33,974 nucleotides of DNA from Bacteroidota bacterium (GCA_029561355.1 JAKQJD010000208.1:1-33974), one strand, 5' to 3'. Numbered from the stretch's first letter, positions 15,662 through 23,890 are shown. Notes: generated by a model not told the origin, from the letters alone. Translations and numbers: made by a program.

Positions 15662-16988
15662 GTTCAAAATTTTGTGGAGTAAATTTCATATCAATCTGAT
15701 AGTCATTGATACCCGGAACACCTCGCAACATCCCTGCCATGTACCATTTTTGCCACGCGACGACTTTAGAGATCCCAGATATATTTGAAAGCCGCCCTAC
15801 AATTGTCTCTCCATCTAACTCTTTGTCTATGAGGTATATCTGATCACGTCGAAGGATTTCCTTATCCATAAGAGAGACGTCGTGTGTCGAAAATATTAGT
15901 TGAGCGTTTTTTGTATTCATTTCAGGATTCTGAAAAATACGAATCAGCATTCTGCTCAACAATGGATGGAGACTTTTGTCTAACTCGTCAACAACTATTA
16001 CCATTCCATTTTGTAAAGCATCGATAATAAAAGTTGCCATCCCCAAAAATTTCCTAGTACCCAAAGATTCCTCAGAAAGGTCAAATTCCTCCTCTCTTAG
16101 GTATACACCATTTTCATACACAGGATGTGAAGTCTTGATTCTGCGTTGATAGCGTTCAATAAGTTTTTGACGATCTTCTTCGGGTATAGCCTCTGGAAAG
16201 CGAAACTCACTTTCATCAACTTGTTTGATATAAATATCAGATATTCCTACGTCTGCTGCTTTAATCATTGACACCAACGCAGCCTGGTACAAAATATCTT
16301 TTTCGTCTTTACCATCAAAAATTTTTGCTGCATTTATCAGGGTTAGCTCGTCAAAAGCAGAATTGGTTGCTACCGTATTTAAAAGGTAGGTTGAAAAAAA
16401 TCTATATGGTTCTACTAATATTGGGATGTCTTCAATAGCCGCTCTTGAAAGCAATAATTGATTTTTCAAAAGTGAGAAACTCCGACGCCCTCTGTAATCT
16501 GCGCCGAATGTAATCTTGAGGTTTTTTTTTCGGGAGAAAATGAGCGATTCCTGTGTTCTCTGCTGTTTATGCCCAAACATGTATAACTCTTCAGAAATGA
16601 TACTGTCAAAATCATATTCCACTTTGTAAATATATCGTATGTCGTTTGCAGCAATAAAATCCACTTCTAATATTGATGATTTTTTTAAACTATCAACTTT
16701 TAATTTGAAAGGTTCATATGTAGGTATACGACTATCCAAAGTCCATTTGTGCGAATTTATTACCATGTATTCCAGTCCTAGTAAAGCCTTCAGCAAATTG
16801 CTTTTACCAGATGCGTTGGCTCCGTAAATCAAGGCCGTCCTGAGAAGAGGGTCTCCATGACTTTTTTCCGAATGAAAAATCAAATTATCAGAGAGTTCTT
16901 TTTTGCCCACTTGCCCAGAGAGTCTAAAATCAAGAACTGCACGCTCGTTTATGGAGCGAAAATTTGTAGCGGCAAACTCAATAATCAT
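15654..16988 (-). CDS. RloA-like AAA15-type ATPase, probable defence sensor
   Basis: A 444-residue ABC/SMC-like ATPase. Seen are the N-terminal FAATNFRSI motif, Walker A GANASGKS at 56-63, a signature-like LSEESLGTRKFLG at about 304-316, Walker B MVIVVDELDKSLHP at 329-342 and the H-loop STHD at 367-370. This is the organisation of AAA15/AAA21 proteins such as RloA and AriA. The gene overlaps the RloB-like gene by eight bases, so the two are translationally coupled. It is clearly AT-richer than the flanking hemC and caspase-like genes, which suggests horizontal arrival. A run of nine A occurs at codons about 153-156. No methylase or restriction enzyme lies beside it, so it may act alone. Confidence 0.9.
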   Translation of the reverse strand: MIIEFAATNFRSINERAVLDFRLSGQVGKKELSDNLIFHSEKSHGDPLLRTALIYGANASGKSNLLKALLGLEYMVINSHKWTLDSRIPTYEPFKLKVDSLKKSSILEVDFIAANDIRYIYKVEYDFDSIISEELYMFGHKQQRTQESLIFSRKKNLKITFGADYRGRRSFSLLKNQLLLSRAAIEDIPILVEPYRFFSTYLLNTVATNSAFDELTLINAAKIFDGKDEKDILYQAALVSMIKAADVGISDIYIKQVDESEFRFPEAIPEEDRQKLIERYQRRIKTSHPVYENGVYLREEEFDLSEESLGTRKFLGMATFIIDALQNGMVIVVDELDKSLHPLLSRMLIRIFQNPEMNTKNAQLIFSTHDVSLMDKEILRRDQIYLIDKELDGETIVGRLSNISGISKVVAWQKWYMAGMLRGVPGINDYQIDMKFTPQNFEHA

Positions 16989-17017
16989 ATTTTATGATCG
17001 AATTTGGAATTTAAAAG

Positions 17018-17025
17018 CAAAAATA
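17018..17025 (-). promoter_or_regulatory. Possible minus-7 element TATTTTTG of the rloA-like gene
   Basis: On the minus strand TATTTTTG fits TAnnTTTG, 29 bases upstream of the ATG, inside an AT-rich stretch. No well-placed minus-33 TTG was found, so support is limited. Confidence 0.35.
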
Positions 17026-17087
17026 CAGATAAAATACAATTTTTCTGTAGAATTGTTTGCCAATATTATTAGTTTTTTCATTTTAAT

Positions 17088-17133
17088 AAAAAAAAGCGAG
17101 GTAGTTGAGTGAACAACTACCTCGCTTTTTTTT
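17088..17133. terminator. Strong bidirectional hairpin terminator
   Basis: A perfect 20-base inverted repeat (17088-17107 with 17114-17133, six-base loop) has a GC-rich core GCGAGGTAGTTG and outer A8/T8 tracts. It lies 22 bases after the stop of the caspase-like gene and is followed by T on either strand. This is an ordinary intrinsic terminator, unlike the stop-flanking palindromes elsewhere in the window. Confidence 0.95.
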
Positions 17134-17155
17134 AACAATTCAACCGTTTCCACCC

Positions 17156-18844
17156 TCAATTCCTCCGAAATGCCACCGGCATCGCCTCATCATAACTTCC
17201 CGTCAGCACCGGCGTCTGCACATTCGCCGTATACTCCCGCACTTTGGAATACACGTAACTATATAGTTCCCTGATCGTGATCAGGTAGTCGCCGTTGCCG
17301 TCGGCGGCGCCTTTCAGGCCGCGCAGCACGTAGTAGGTGAACACGCCCTGGCGCAGGCCGTGGTCTTCGAGCGACAGTTCTTCGGCTTTCGACGACATCA
17401 GCAGGGCGATCCCGCCGTCGGCGTCTTCGAATGCCTGGTAGTAGCGTTGCAGGGTAACGGGCGCGGGGCCTTTGGCGGCCAGGCCTTCCCCGTAATTGAG
17501 CGAGCCGCTGTGGCAGGCGTCAGCGATGCACAGTTTGTGTTTGGCCTTGCTTTCGTTGAAGATTTGTTTCACCTCTTCGTGGCGAAGTTTATTATTGTAG
17601 CCATCGTAATCCACCGGCAGGAAGCAGCCTTCGAGGCCATGGCCGCTGAAATACAGCATCACCACGTCGTTGGCATCGGCCTTCAGGAAATACTGGCGCA
17701 TGGTTTTGATGATGTTTTCGCGGGTGGCCGATTCGTCGATCAGGATTGCGATCTGGTTATCGGGCAAGGCGCCGCCTTCCGGGCTTTTCAGGAAGGAATA
17801 CATGCGGAAAGCGTCGTCATCGGTGAATTTGAGCGAAGGCATGGAGTTGTACCGGCCTACGCCGACGATCACTGCCCAGATTTTTACACTTTTAGTAGCC
17901 TCCACCATGATCGGATCGGCAGGGACGTTTTCCCGGGAGTCCAGTTCCTTGATCGGCGAGCCGTTCATCCATACTGCGCCGTACACGCGTCCTGTGCTGA
18001 AGTACATGATGCCTTCTCCGTGCGGGGCGTTGTTCACCCATTCGCCGTCGTAACGGTCGCCATTGGAATAGTAGCACACGCCTTTACCGTTCGGATAGCC
18101 GTCTTTGAACTCGCCCACCCAGCGGGAGCCGTCGGGGTAGTCGTAGTATCCGCGGCCCACGCGGCAGAAACTGGTGCCGCAGTTGCGCAAACCGCTCACA
18201 TCCGGTTTGGTGGGCGGCGGAGCGCCTTGTGAAGGTTTCGTGGAAGCGGTACTGCCCGATTGGGAAGGTTTTTGCTGGTTGGAATTGGGTTTGTTGGCAT
18301 AATCGCCACCGCTGGTAGAGGTGGTGGTCGGTTTGCCGTTTGCCCAGGTGCCCTGGGTGGTTTTGCCGTTGGGCGTCACCAGTTTGCCGGCGCCGTGTTT
18401 GCGGTTTTTCTGCCAGGCGCCGGTGTAATAAGCGCCGTCGGGGTAGTACATGGTACCCTGCCCGTCGAATTCGCCATTGTAGAAATGGCCTTCGTAGCGC
18501 TCGCGGGTTTTGAAAAAGTATTTGCCCTGACCGTTGGGCAGTTCGTTGGTCCAGGCGCCGGTATATTTATCGCCGTTGGCATAGGTCATGGTGCCTTCGC
18601 CCTGGATTTTGCCGTGTGAAAACTGGCCTTCATAGAAAGCGCCGTTCGGCAGCGTCATTTTGCCCCTGCCTTCGCGCAGACCGCTGCGGAACTGGCCGGT
18701 GTACTTGGAAGTAGCCGAATACCGGTAGGTGCCGGTGCCAGTCTGGCAGTTGCCGCTGATACATTGAGCGGATAAATTGGATGAAAAGATCACCAGCAAA
18801 AAAGCCGGGATAAGGAGACGGGAAACAAGATTATAACCCTTCAT
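17156..18844 (-). CDS. Secreted MORN-repeat protein with caspase-like (C14) domain
   Basis: A 562-residue exported protein. A signal peptide ends near NLSAQ (about residue 27). Residues about 35-170 carry six MORN-type repeats of the form YxGxFxxGxxxGxGxxxxxxG, then a Thr/Pro/Gln-rich linker (about 171-218), then about three more repeats (228-295). The C-terminal part (about 320-560) is a caspase/metacaspase-like peptidase with the catalytic His in FSGHG (His402) and Cys in DACHSG (Cys444). MORN repeats bind lipids or proteins in other systems. Caspase-like domains cleave after basic or acidic residues. The substrate and whether it is activated by cleavage are unknown. Export makes an intracellular defence role less likely. 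Confidence 0.93.
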   Translation of the reverse strand: MKGYNLVSRLLIPAFLLVIFSSNLSAQCISGNCQTGTGTYRYSATSKYTGQFRSGLREGRGKMTLPNGAFYEGQFSHGKIQGEGTMTYANGDKYTGAWTNELPNGQGKYFFKTRERYEGHFYNGEFDGQGTMYYPDGAYYTGAWQKNRKHGAGKLVTPNGKTTQGTWANGKPTTTSTSGGDYANKPNSNQQKPSQSGSTASTKPSQGAPPPTKPDVSGLRNCGTSFCRVGRGYYDYPDGSRWVGEFKDGYPNGKGVCYYSNGDRYDGEWVNNAPHGEGIMYFSTGRVYGAVWMNGSPIKELDSRENVPADPIMVEATKSVKIWAVIVGVGRYNSMPSLKFTDDDAFRMYSFLKSPEGGALPDNQIAILIDESATRENIIKTMRQYFLKADANDVVMLYFSGHGLEGCFLPVDYDGYNNKLRHEEVKQIFNESKAKHKLCIADACHSGSLNYGEGLAAKGPAPVTLQRYYQAFEDADGGIALLMSSKAEELSLEDHGLRQGVFTYYVLRGLKGAADGNGDYLITIRELYSYVYSKVREYTANVQTPVLTGSYDEAMPVAFRRN

Positions 18845-19053
18845 GTCAGTGACAGATTTTGTTTTTTACAATGAAAAAAGTGCGGGTAAAAAGAAGGGTG
18901 CAAGCAGTACGTTTTTGAAATATGATTAAACTCGAACGAGGTTCCTGGATCGTTTCAGACGGTTTATCGGAGTATCTCAGGCGGATTATCGATGCAAGAA
19001 CATTTTCCCCATCCGAATATTGTGCCATACATATTCAGATGAAATGGAATTTG

Positions 19054-19061
19054 TACTTTTG
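19054..19061 (+). promoter_or_regulatory. Minus-7 promoter element TACTTTTG of the DUF4920 gene
   Basis: This fits TAnnTTTG and lies 59 bases upstream of the ATG at 19121. The rest of the gap 18845-19120 holds no supported gene. The minus-33 element is not clear. Confidence 0.45.
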
Positions 19062-19120
19062 AGCGCCCATTTCTTATGGTAACATTTTGATTTTCAATAA
19101 ATTAAAAAAAATTTAAATCC

Positions 19121-19606
19121 ATGTTAAAAAAAGTTTTCACTCTGTTAGGGGCTGCCTTGCTGCTCGCTTCCTGTGCCCGGAAAACAAGCGAAACCAGTCA
19201 GGCTGCAGCGCCTAAAAACTTTGGAGCCAAAGTGGAGGCCAAAAACGCCCTGGCTTACGAAGCCCTTATGCCGAAAATGGCCAAAGTAGACTCGCTGCCG
19301 GCCAAAGTAAAAGGTAAGGTAAACGAGGTGTGTCAGAAAAAAGGATGCTGGATGACCCTGGTGTCCGACAAAGCAGGTGTGCCGGAGATGCGCGTGACCT
19401 TCAAGGACTACGCTTTCTTCATGCCGAAAGACCTGGCCGGGAAACACGTCGTCGTAGACGGCTATGCCTACGTGGAAACTACTTCAGTGGAAATGTTGCG
19501 CCATTATGCGGAAGATGCCGGCAAAACGAAAGAGGAAATCAACGCTATCACCCAGCCTACACGCGAGGTTTCGTTCGAAGCGGCCGGCGTACTGGTAACT
19601 GATTAG
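19121..19606 (+). CDS. DUF4920-family lipoprotein
   Basis: A 161-residue lipoprotein with lipobox LASC (Cys at 18) after a Lys-Lys start. The body resembles DUF4920: VKGKVNEVCQKKGCWMTL, with a CxxxxGCWM pair of Cys, then MRVTFKDYAFFMPKDLAG and HVVVDGYAYV. Function is not known; the conserved Cys pair suggests metal or redox binding, which is inference. It is alone in its transcript and converges with ricT. Its TAG stop is the first base of the left arm of a long palindrome. Confidence 0.88.
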   Translation: MLKKVFTLLGAALLLASCARKTSETSQAAAPKNFGAKVEAKNALAYEALMPKMAKVDSLPAKVKGKVNEVCQKKGCWMTLVSDKAGVPEMRVTFKDYAFFMPKDLAGKHVVVDGYAYVETTSVEMLRHYAEDAGKTKEEINAITQPTREVSFEAAGVLVTD

Positions 19607-19714
19607 TGTGTAGTGTTTGGTGTTTAGTGTTTGGGGGAGCGTTGCCCTTGGCTAATCTATTTGCTTAACCAAGGGCAACGCTCCCCCAAACACGACACAC
19701 TACACACTAAACAC
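19606..19714. repeat. Inverted repeat containing the stop codons of two convergent genes
   Basis: Positions 19606-19651 pair with 19669-19714 over 46 bases with five mismatches; the inner 25 bases are perfect. The outer part has GTGTTTG/GTGTGTA units, the inner part GGGGGAGCGTTGCCCTTGG. The loop is 17 bases. The left arm starts at the last base of the DUF4920 stop codon, and the right arm contains the last codons and TAG stop (19707-19709) of ricT. The inner core resembles those beside ridA (GCATTGC there, GCGTTGC here). Confidence 0.95.
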
Positions 19715-21266
19715 CCTTATCGTCTTTACCTTTGAAGGGTGGTCGCTTGTCGCGCCGGCGGTTGTTGCCTTTGAAATTTCCTTTGCCGGCGTTTTTATCA
19801 TCAGCAGGCGGGCGTTGTTGTTGATCGCCTTCCTTGCGTGGTTGAGGCGGCGGCGTCTGACGATTTTCCGGCGGCGGCGCCTGTGGAGGTCTTGGCGCCT
19901 GCGGCGGGGCGTCCTTTCTGGCCTGCGGCGGCGGAGCATCCTTTCTGGGCTGTTGCGATTGCGGCGGACGCTGTTGTTGCTGCTGTTGCTGTGGCGGGCG
20001 CTGCTGCTGCCGGTTGTCGGGACGGCGGTTGCGGTCATCCCGGCGCGGTGGTTGCTTTTGCGACAGATCGTCCTGCTGGGCAGCCTTTTCTACGGCTGCG
20101 GCGGCGGTTTGAGAGCGGTCGCGATTGCTCTTGTTTTTCTTCTTTTTCTTTTTGCGCTTTTCGAGCGGCAGCTGGATCACGTCGTGCACGTTTTCGAAAT
20201 CGGGCTCAGCTTCATCCGGCTCATCCGATTCCACTTGCGGCGCCATGGCCAGAATGTCTTCGAGGCTGCCGGGCACTTTACCCGATTTCAGCATATCCAA
20301 TGCCTCCCAGATCTGGTCGACGTGAACAGCAATGAATTTGCTGCGGTCGTCGGCATAGGTATAGTACATCAGGCGCTTGAACACGTCCGTTTTGATCAGG
20401 ATGGCCAGGCCGGCGCCGGTTTTCAGGCGTTCGGCACGGTCGGGAAAATCTTCCAGCGCATCGATGTACGTATCCAGTTCGTAGTTGAGGCAGCATTTCA
20501 GGCGGCCGCACATACCCGACAGTTTGGTCTGGTTGATGGCCAGGTTCTGGTATCGGGCGGCTGCCGTATTCACGCTTTTGAATTCCGTGAGCCAGGTAGA
20601 GCAGCAGAGTTCGCGACCGCAATTGCCAAGCCCGCCGATACGTGCCGACTCCTGCCGGGCGCCGATCTGGCGCATTTCAATTTTTACTTTGAAGTCGCGG
20701 GCATAATGACGAATCAGTTCGCGAAAGTCGACCCGGCCGTCGGCGGTATAGTAAAAGGTACATTTCCGGCCGTCGCCCTGAAACTCCACGTCGCCGATCT
20801 TCATATCGAGATCGAGCGTGCGGGCAATGGCGCGGGCCTGAATGAGTATACTTTTTTCATCGCCGCGCACCTCGTCGAGGCGTTCCAGATCGCGTTCGTG
20901 GGCTTTGCGCACCACGGTCGACAGGCGGGCATCGGGGCGTACGCGTTTGCGTTTCATCTGCAGGCGTACCAGTTCGCCCGAAAGCGAGACTTTACCAACA
21001 TCGAAACCACCGGACATCGATTCCACAATAACCCAGTCGCCGGTAGTGGCGCGGGTAAACGGAGGATTTTTAAAAAACTCTTTGCGGGAGCCGTTTTTAA
21101 AACTCACTTCCACTATATCGAACGGGCGGGCGTCATTGATACCCTGTGCCGTAATCCAGTCATATGTATTGTGGCGGTTACAGCCGCCTGTAGCGCAACC
21201 GCCGTTGCTTTTACACCCGCTCGCTGTATCCTTCCCGGTTGAGCAGGAACATCCAACACATCCCAT
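19707..21266 (-). CDS. ricT: RicT/YaaT-like PSP1-domain protein
   Basis: A 519-residue protein. The N-terminus is Cys-rich (Cys at 3, 6, 8, 18, 24 and 29), then comes a PSP1 domain to about residue 270 with the two Cys clusters GLGNCGRELCCSTW (216, 221, 222) and GMCGRLKCCLNYE (253, 258, 259). These match B. subtilis RicT (YaaT), which with RicA and RicF controls RNase Y and binds iron-sulphur clusters. The last about 150 residues are a Lys, Pro, Gln and Arg-rich tail not in the B. subtilis protein, perhaps RNA-binding. It lies downstream of holB in the same direction, as yaaT does in B. subtilis. Confidence 0.92.
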   Translation of the reverse strand: MGCVGCSCSTGKDTASGCKSNGGCATGGCNRHNTYDWITAQGINDARPFDIVEVSFKNGSRKEFFKNPPFTRATTGDWVIVESMSGGFDVGKVSLSGELVRLQMKRKRVRPDARLSTVVRKAHERDLERLDEVRGDEKSILIQARAIARTLDLDMKIGDVEFQGDGRKCTFYYTADGRVDFRELIRHYARDFKVKIEMRQIGARQESARIGGLGNCGRELCCSTWLTEFKSVNTAAARYQNLAINQTKLSGMCGRLKCCLNYELDTYIDALEDFPDRAERLKTGAGLAILIKTDVFKRLMYYTYADDRSKFIAVHVDQIWEALDMLKSGKVPGSLEDILAMAPQVESDEPDEAEPDFENVHDVIQLPLEKRKKKKKKNKSNRDRSQTAAAAVEKAAQQDDLSQKQPPRRDDRNRRPDNRQQQRPPQQQQQQQRPPQSQQPRKDAPPPQARKDAPPQAPRPPQAPPPENRQTPPPQPRKEGDQQQRPPADDKNAGKGNFKGNNRRRDKRPPFKGKDDKGV

Positions 21267-21404
21267 ATTGTATTATATTGATTTCAAGAGAGAATAATCA
21301 GTTTAGAATGTGTAAAGATATGCGAAAGATTAGAAGTGAAAAGCGCGAAGTGAGAAATGAGCGAACATTGGGTATCGAATTGCCCGTTGAGCACGTTTCT
21401 TCGC

Positions 21405-21662
21405 TTAACTCGTTATCAGCACCACGACGCCGGTGAGCAGGCAGGCGAGGCCGGTCCAGAGAAAATAAAAACCGGCCCGGTGCCGAAACATGCGCATGAC
21501 GCCGGCCACCAGTAAATTGGGAAATGCCATGCCGATGAAGATACTGCCCACGACGGCCTGGTTGATTTTTCCGTCATTAAACTGGTAGGCTGTGGCCAGG
21601 ATGCCCAGTCCGATCAGGGCAGTCAGGAACACCACGCCGAGGGCGCGGCTCAGTTTTTTCAT
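21405..21662 (-). CDS. Small hydrophobic membrane protein, unknown function
   Basis: An 85-residue protein from the ATG at 21662 (MKKLSRALGVVFL). Hydrophobic segments lie at about 8-26, 38-58 and 63-83, with Arg-rich turns between (MRMFRHRAG). No family is recognised. It starts four bases after the holB stop codon, so it is probably in the holB transcript, ahead of ricT. Confidence 0.7.
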   Translation of the reverse strand: MKKLSRALGVVFLTALIGLGILATAYQFNDGKINQAVVGSIFIGMAFPNLLVAGVMRMFRHRAGFYFLWTGLACLLTGVVVLITS

Positions 21663-21666
21663 TTGG

Positions 21667-22770
21667 TCAGCTTTTAAAGATGCGGTGCATGGCAATCGAG
21701 GTATCCAGGAAAAGGATTTTCGGATTGGCGTTTCTTTCTATGTAATAAACGTTGTCGTTGAGCAGGGCAGCGAGTTGCGTAATCTTTTCAAAATCAAGCA
21801 CTTTTGCCATGTTTTGCGCGGTAGTGAATTCCTCGGGGCGCAGGCGGATGGCATTGCTTTGGGTAGCCAGCAGGTACATCATTTCACGCAGGAAATGCAG
21901 CCCGTACTGTAGAAACTGTTTCTGGTTTTCGCGGCCCAACTGGGCGAAGGTATCCGTCCATTTTACCAGTTCAACCGGATTTCCGCGCCAGCATTTGCGC
22001 AGCCAGTCGAGCAGCAGGTGTGCATCGTCGTTTTCCGGGTTGTCGGCCAGCGACAGGGCCGCGCCAAAATCGCCACCCGCCAAAAAGGCGATCTGCCGGG
22101 CCCGTGTTGCGTCGAGGCCGCGCCGCTGGGCAAGTCCTTCGGAAATTTCCTCATCGCTAAGCAGGTCGGTTTTCACCAGTTGGCAGCGGGAAAGGATGGT
22201 ATTCAGGATGGCTTCCTGGTTTTCGGCAGCGAGCAGGAAAATGGTCTGATCCGGCGGCTCTTCGATGAGTTTCAGCAACCGGTTACCTTCTTTACCCAGG
22301 TATTCGGGCATCCACATCACCAGAATCTTGTAGCGGCCTTCGAAGGTGGTGAGGCTCAGTTTTTTGATGATGGCATTACACTCGTCTTTGGTGATATTGC
22401 CCTGCTTGTTGTCGGCGCCGAGTTGTTGCAGCCAGGTATTGACGTCGCTGTAGGGGTTGTTGTTCAAAAAAGCCCGCCACTCTTTCAGGTAGTTGGTGCT
22501 CACCATATTGGCGCCCACCGTAGGAAAAGAGAAGTGAATATCGGGGTGAACGAACGCTTCGGCTTTGTGGCAGGCGTTGCACACGCCGCAGGCGCCCTGC
22601 GGGCCGGGGTGTTCGCATTGCAGGAGTTGGGCGAAGGCGACTGCCAGCGCCAGGTTGCCGCTCCCGGTAGGGCCGAGGAAGAGCAGGGCGTGCGGTACAC
22701 GCTCGCCGGCCGCCAGTTGCAGCAGAAAATGTTTGGTTCTGTCCTGACCGATTAAATCGTCGAATTGCAC
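21667..22770 (-). CDS. holB: DNA polymerase III subunit delta-prime
   Basis: A 367-residue clamp-loader subunit homologous to DnaX. It starts with GTG at 22770 (VQFDDLIGQDRTKHFL); no in-frame ATG lies just upstream. The P-loop reads GPTGSGN (33-39), with Asn in place of the catalytic Lys, and the Walker B place reads VMWMPEYL, so it should not hydrolyse ATP, as expected for delta-prime. The zinc module has Cys at 52, 61, 64 and 67. The SRC arginine-finger motif at 194-196 is kept, so it can trigger ATP hydrolysis in the neighbouring DnaX subunit. It leads the transcript holB, small membrane protein, ricT. Confidence 0.95.
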   Translation of the reverse strand: MQFDDLIGQDRTKHFLLQLAAGERVPHALLFLGPTGSGNLALAVAFAQLLQCEHPGPQGACGVCNACHKAEAFVHPDIHFSFPTVGANMVSTNYLKEWRAFLNNNPYSDVNTWLQQLGADNKQGNITKDECNAIIKKLSLTTFEGRYKILVMWMPEYLGKEGNRLLKLIEEPPDQTIFLLAAENQEAILNTILSRCQLVKTDLLSDEEISEGLAQRRGLDATRARQIAFLAGGDFGAALSLADNPENDDAHLLLDWLRKCWRGNPVELVKWTDTFAQLGRENQKQFLQYGLHFLREMMYLLATQSNAIRLRPEEFTTAQNMAKVLDFEKITQLAALLNDNVYYIERNANPKILFLDTSIAMHRIFKS

Positions 22771-22812
22771 GTCGTATCTTTGTGAATGAATGCCGCTGCG
22801 AAGGTAGGTTGA

Positions 22813-22980
22813 TGGTTTATGAGTTTATAGGTTTAGGGGTTTATAGTTTAGGGGTTTATAGTTTATGGGTTTATGGGTTTATGTCCATCGACCCGGGATA
22901 AGGAAGAACTGCAAGTAACCCGAGCCGCTGGACATAAACCTGTAAACCTATAAACCTATAAACCTATAAACCTGTAAACA
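22813..22980. repeat. Inverted repeat with GGTTTATA units between divergent holB and folA
   Basis: The left arm (22813-22887) has about eight 8-base units of the GGTTTATA/GGTTTATG type; the right arm (22929-22980) has five, mostly CCTATAAA. The inner 12 bases GGTTTATGTCCA pair perfectly (22876-22887 with 22929-22940) and the outer arms pair with a few mismatches. The loop is 41 bases. This is the one clear case in which the element lies between two start codons, not after a stop. Confidence 0.88.
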
Positions 22981-23024
22981 ATCAGCCCCTAAACCAACCA
23001 GTCAACCTATCAACTCCCTCCACC

Positions 23025-23516
23025 ATGCTCATTTCCGCCATTGTCGCCGTCGCTCACCGAAATGTTATCGGGAAAGACAACCAGATACCCTGGTACCTGC
23101 CGGCCGACCTGAAGTATTTCAAACGCACGACGCTCGATCACCACGTGATCATGGGCCGCAACTCCTTCCACAGCATCGGGCGGCCGCTGCCCAAACGAAC
23201 GAACATTGTGATCACCCGCGACCCGTTTTTTACCGCCGAAGGTGTGCTGGTGGCGCATTCGCTGGAAGAAGCGCTCGGCATGGCCTACGACAATGGTGAA
23301 ACGGAAGCGTTTATCATCGGTGGCGGCGCGATTTACCGCGAAAGCAGCCATTTGTGGGATAAAATTTACCTGACCGAAGTGAACCTGGAGGTGGATGGAG
23401 ATGTTTTCTTTCCTGAAATCAACCCGGAGGAATGGCGGGAAACGGCCCGCGAAGCGCATGAACCCGACGAAAAGAACGAGTGGGCGTATGTGTTTCGGGT
23501 ACTGGAGCGTATTTAG
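23025..23516 (+). CDS. folA: Dihydrofolate reductase
   Basis: A 163-residue enzyme that reduces dihydrofolate to tetrahydrofolate with NADPH. Seen are IVAVAHRNVIGKDNQIPW (substrate site with Trp23), LPADLKYFKRTT with catalytic Asp28, HVIMGRNSF, RTNIVITRD, FIIGGGAIY (NADPH phosphate-binding Gly-Gly pair) and the C-terminal FVFRVLER-type strand. thyA, its frequent neighbour, is not in this window. A TATCTTTG element at 22775-22782, upstream and within the holB gap, could serve as a promoter, which would place the GGTTTATA palindrome in the 5' leader. The stop codon lies inside the next palindrome. Confidence 0.97.
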   Translation: MLISAIVAVAHRNVIGKDNQIPWYLPADLKYFKRTTLDHHVIMGRNSFHSIGRPLPKRTNIVITRDPFFTAEGVLVAHSLEEALGMAYDNGETEAFIIGGGAIYRESSHLWDKIYLTEVNLEVDGDVFFPEINPEEWRETAREAHEPDEKNEWAYVFRVLERI

Positions 23517-23653
23517 TTATTGGTTATACGTTATTAGTTATCAGGGTGGTGGTGGGCCATTTGTACAGATTTTTGGCACCACGATTGGGCAGCCAGGAAT
23601 CTGTGCAAATGGCCCACCACCACCCTGATAACTAATAACCGATAACCAATAAC
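23516..23653. repeat. Inverted repeat with GTTATTA units starting at the folA stop codon
   Basis: Positions 23516-23570 pair with 23599-23653 over 55 bases with three mismatches. The outer part has GTTATTG/GTTATTA units; the inner part is GGGTGGTGGTGGGCCATTTG. The loop is 28 bases. It is a relative of the element at 10218-10357: both have GTTATTA-type outer units and an inner GGTGGT...CCATYTG...ACA order. Confidence 0.95.
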
Positions 23654-23732
23654 AGTAACCAAATTTGGTTAAAAACGGACCCCAATAATTTTATACTCCC
23701 CCGGAGATACAAAAATAACCCGCAATTTTTTA

Positions 23733-23740
23733 TACTTTTG
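23733..23740 (+). promoter_or_regulatory. Minus-7 promoter element TACTTTTG upstream of the GT5-like gene
   Basis: This fits TAnnTTTG, is followed by C, and lies 150 bases upstream of the chosen ATG at 23891, giving a leader of about 145 bases. That leader is open in frame with the gene, so an earlier start cannot be excluded. The region 23517-23890 otherwise holds the palindrome and this leader. Confidence 0.45.
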
Positions 23741-23890
23741 CACCGGATTTGTCAGAACAAAGGTTTTGCCAAACGCCCGATGTCGCCCGACAAATTTCTT
23801 TTCAGGCCTAAAACGGAAGCCTGCACCGAAAAACCGGCGGCAATTGCTTACAGGGATTTATACACCAATCAAGTCTGGTTATCTGATAAC

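Noticed and set aside
18846..19028. Open frame of 60 codons on the minus strand upstream of the caspase-like gene
   Set aside because: No homology or start context; it is in the leader region of the caspase-like gene.
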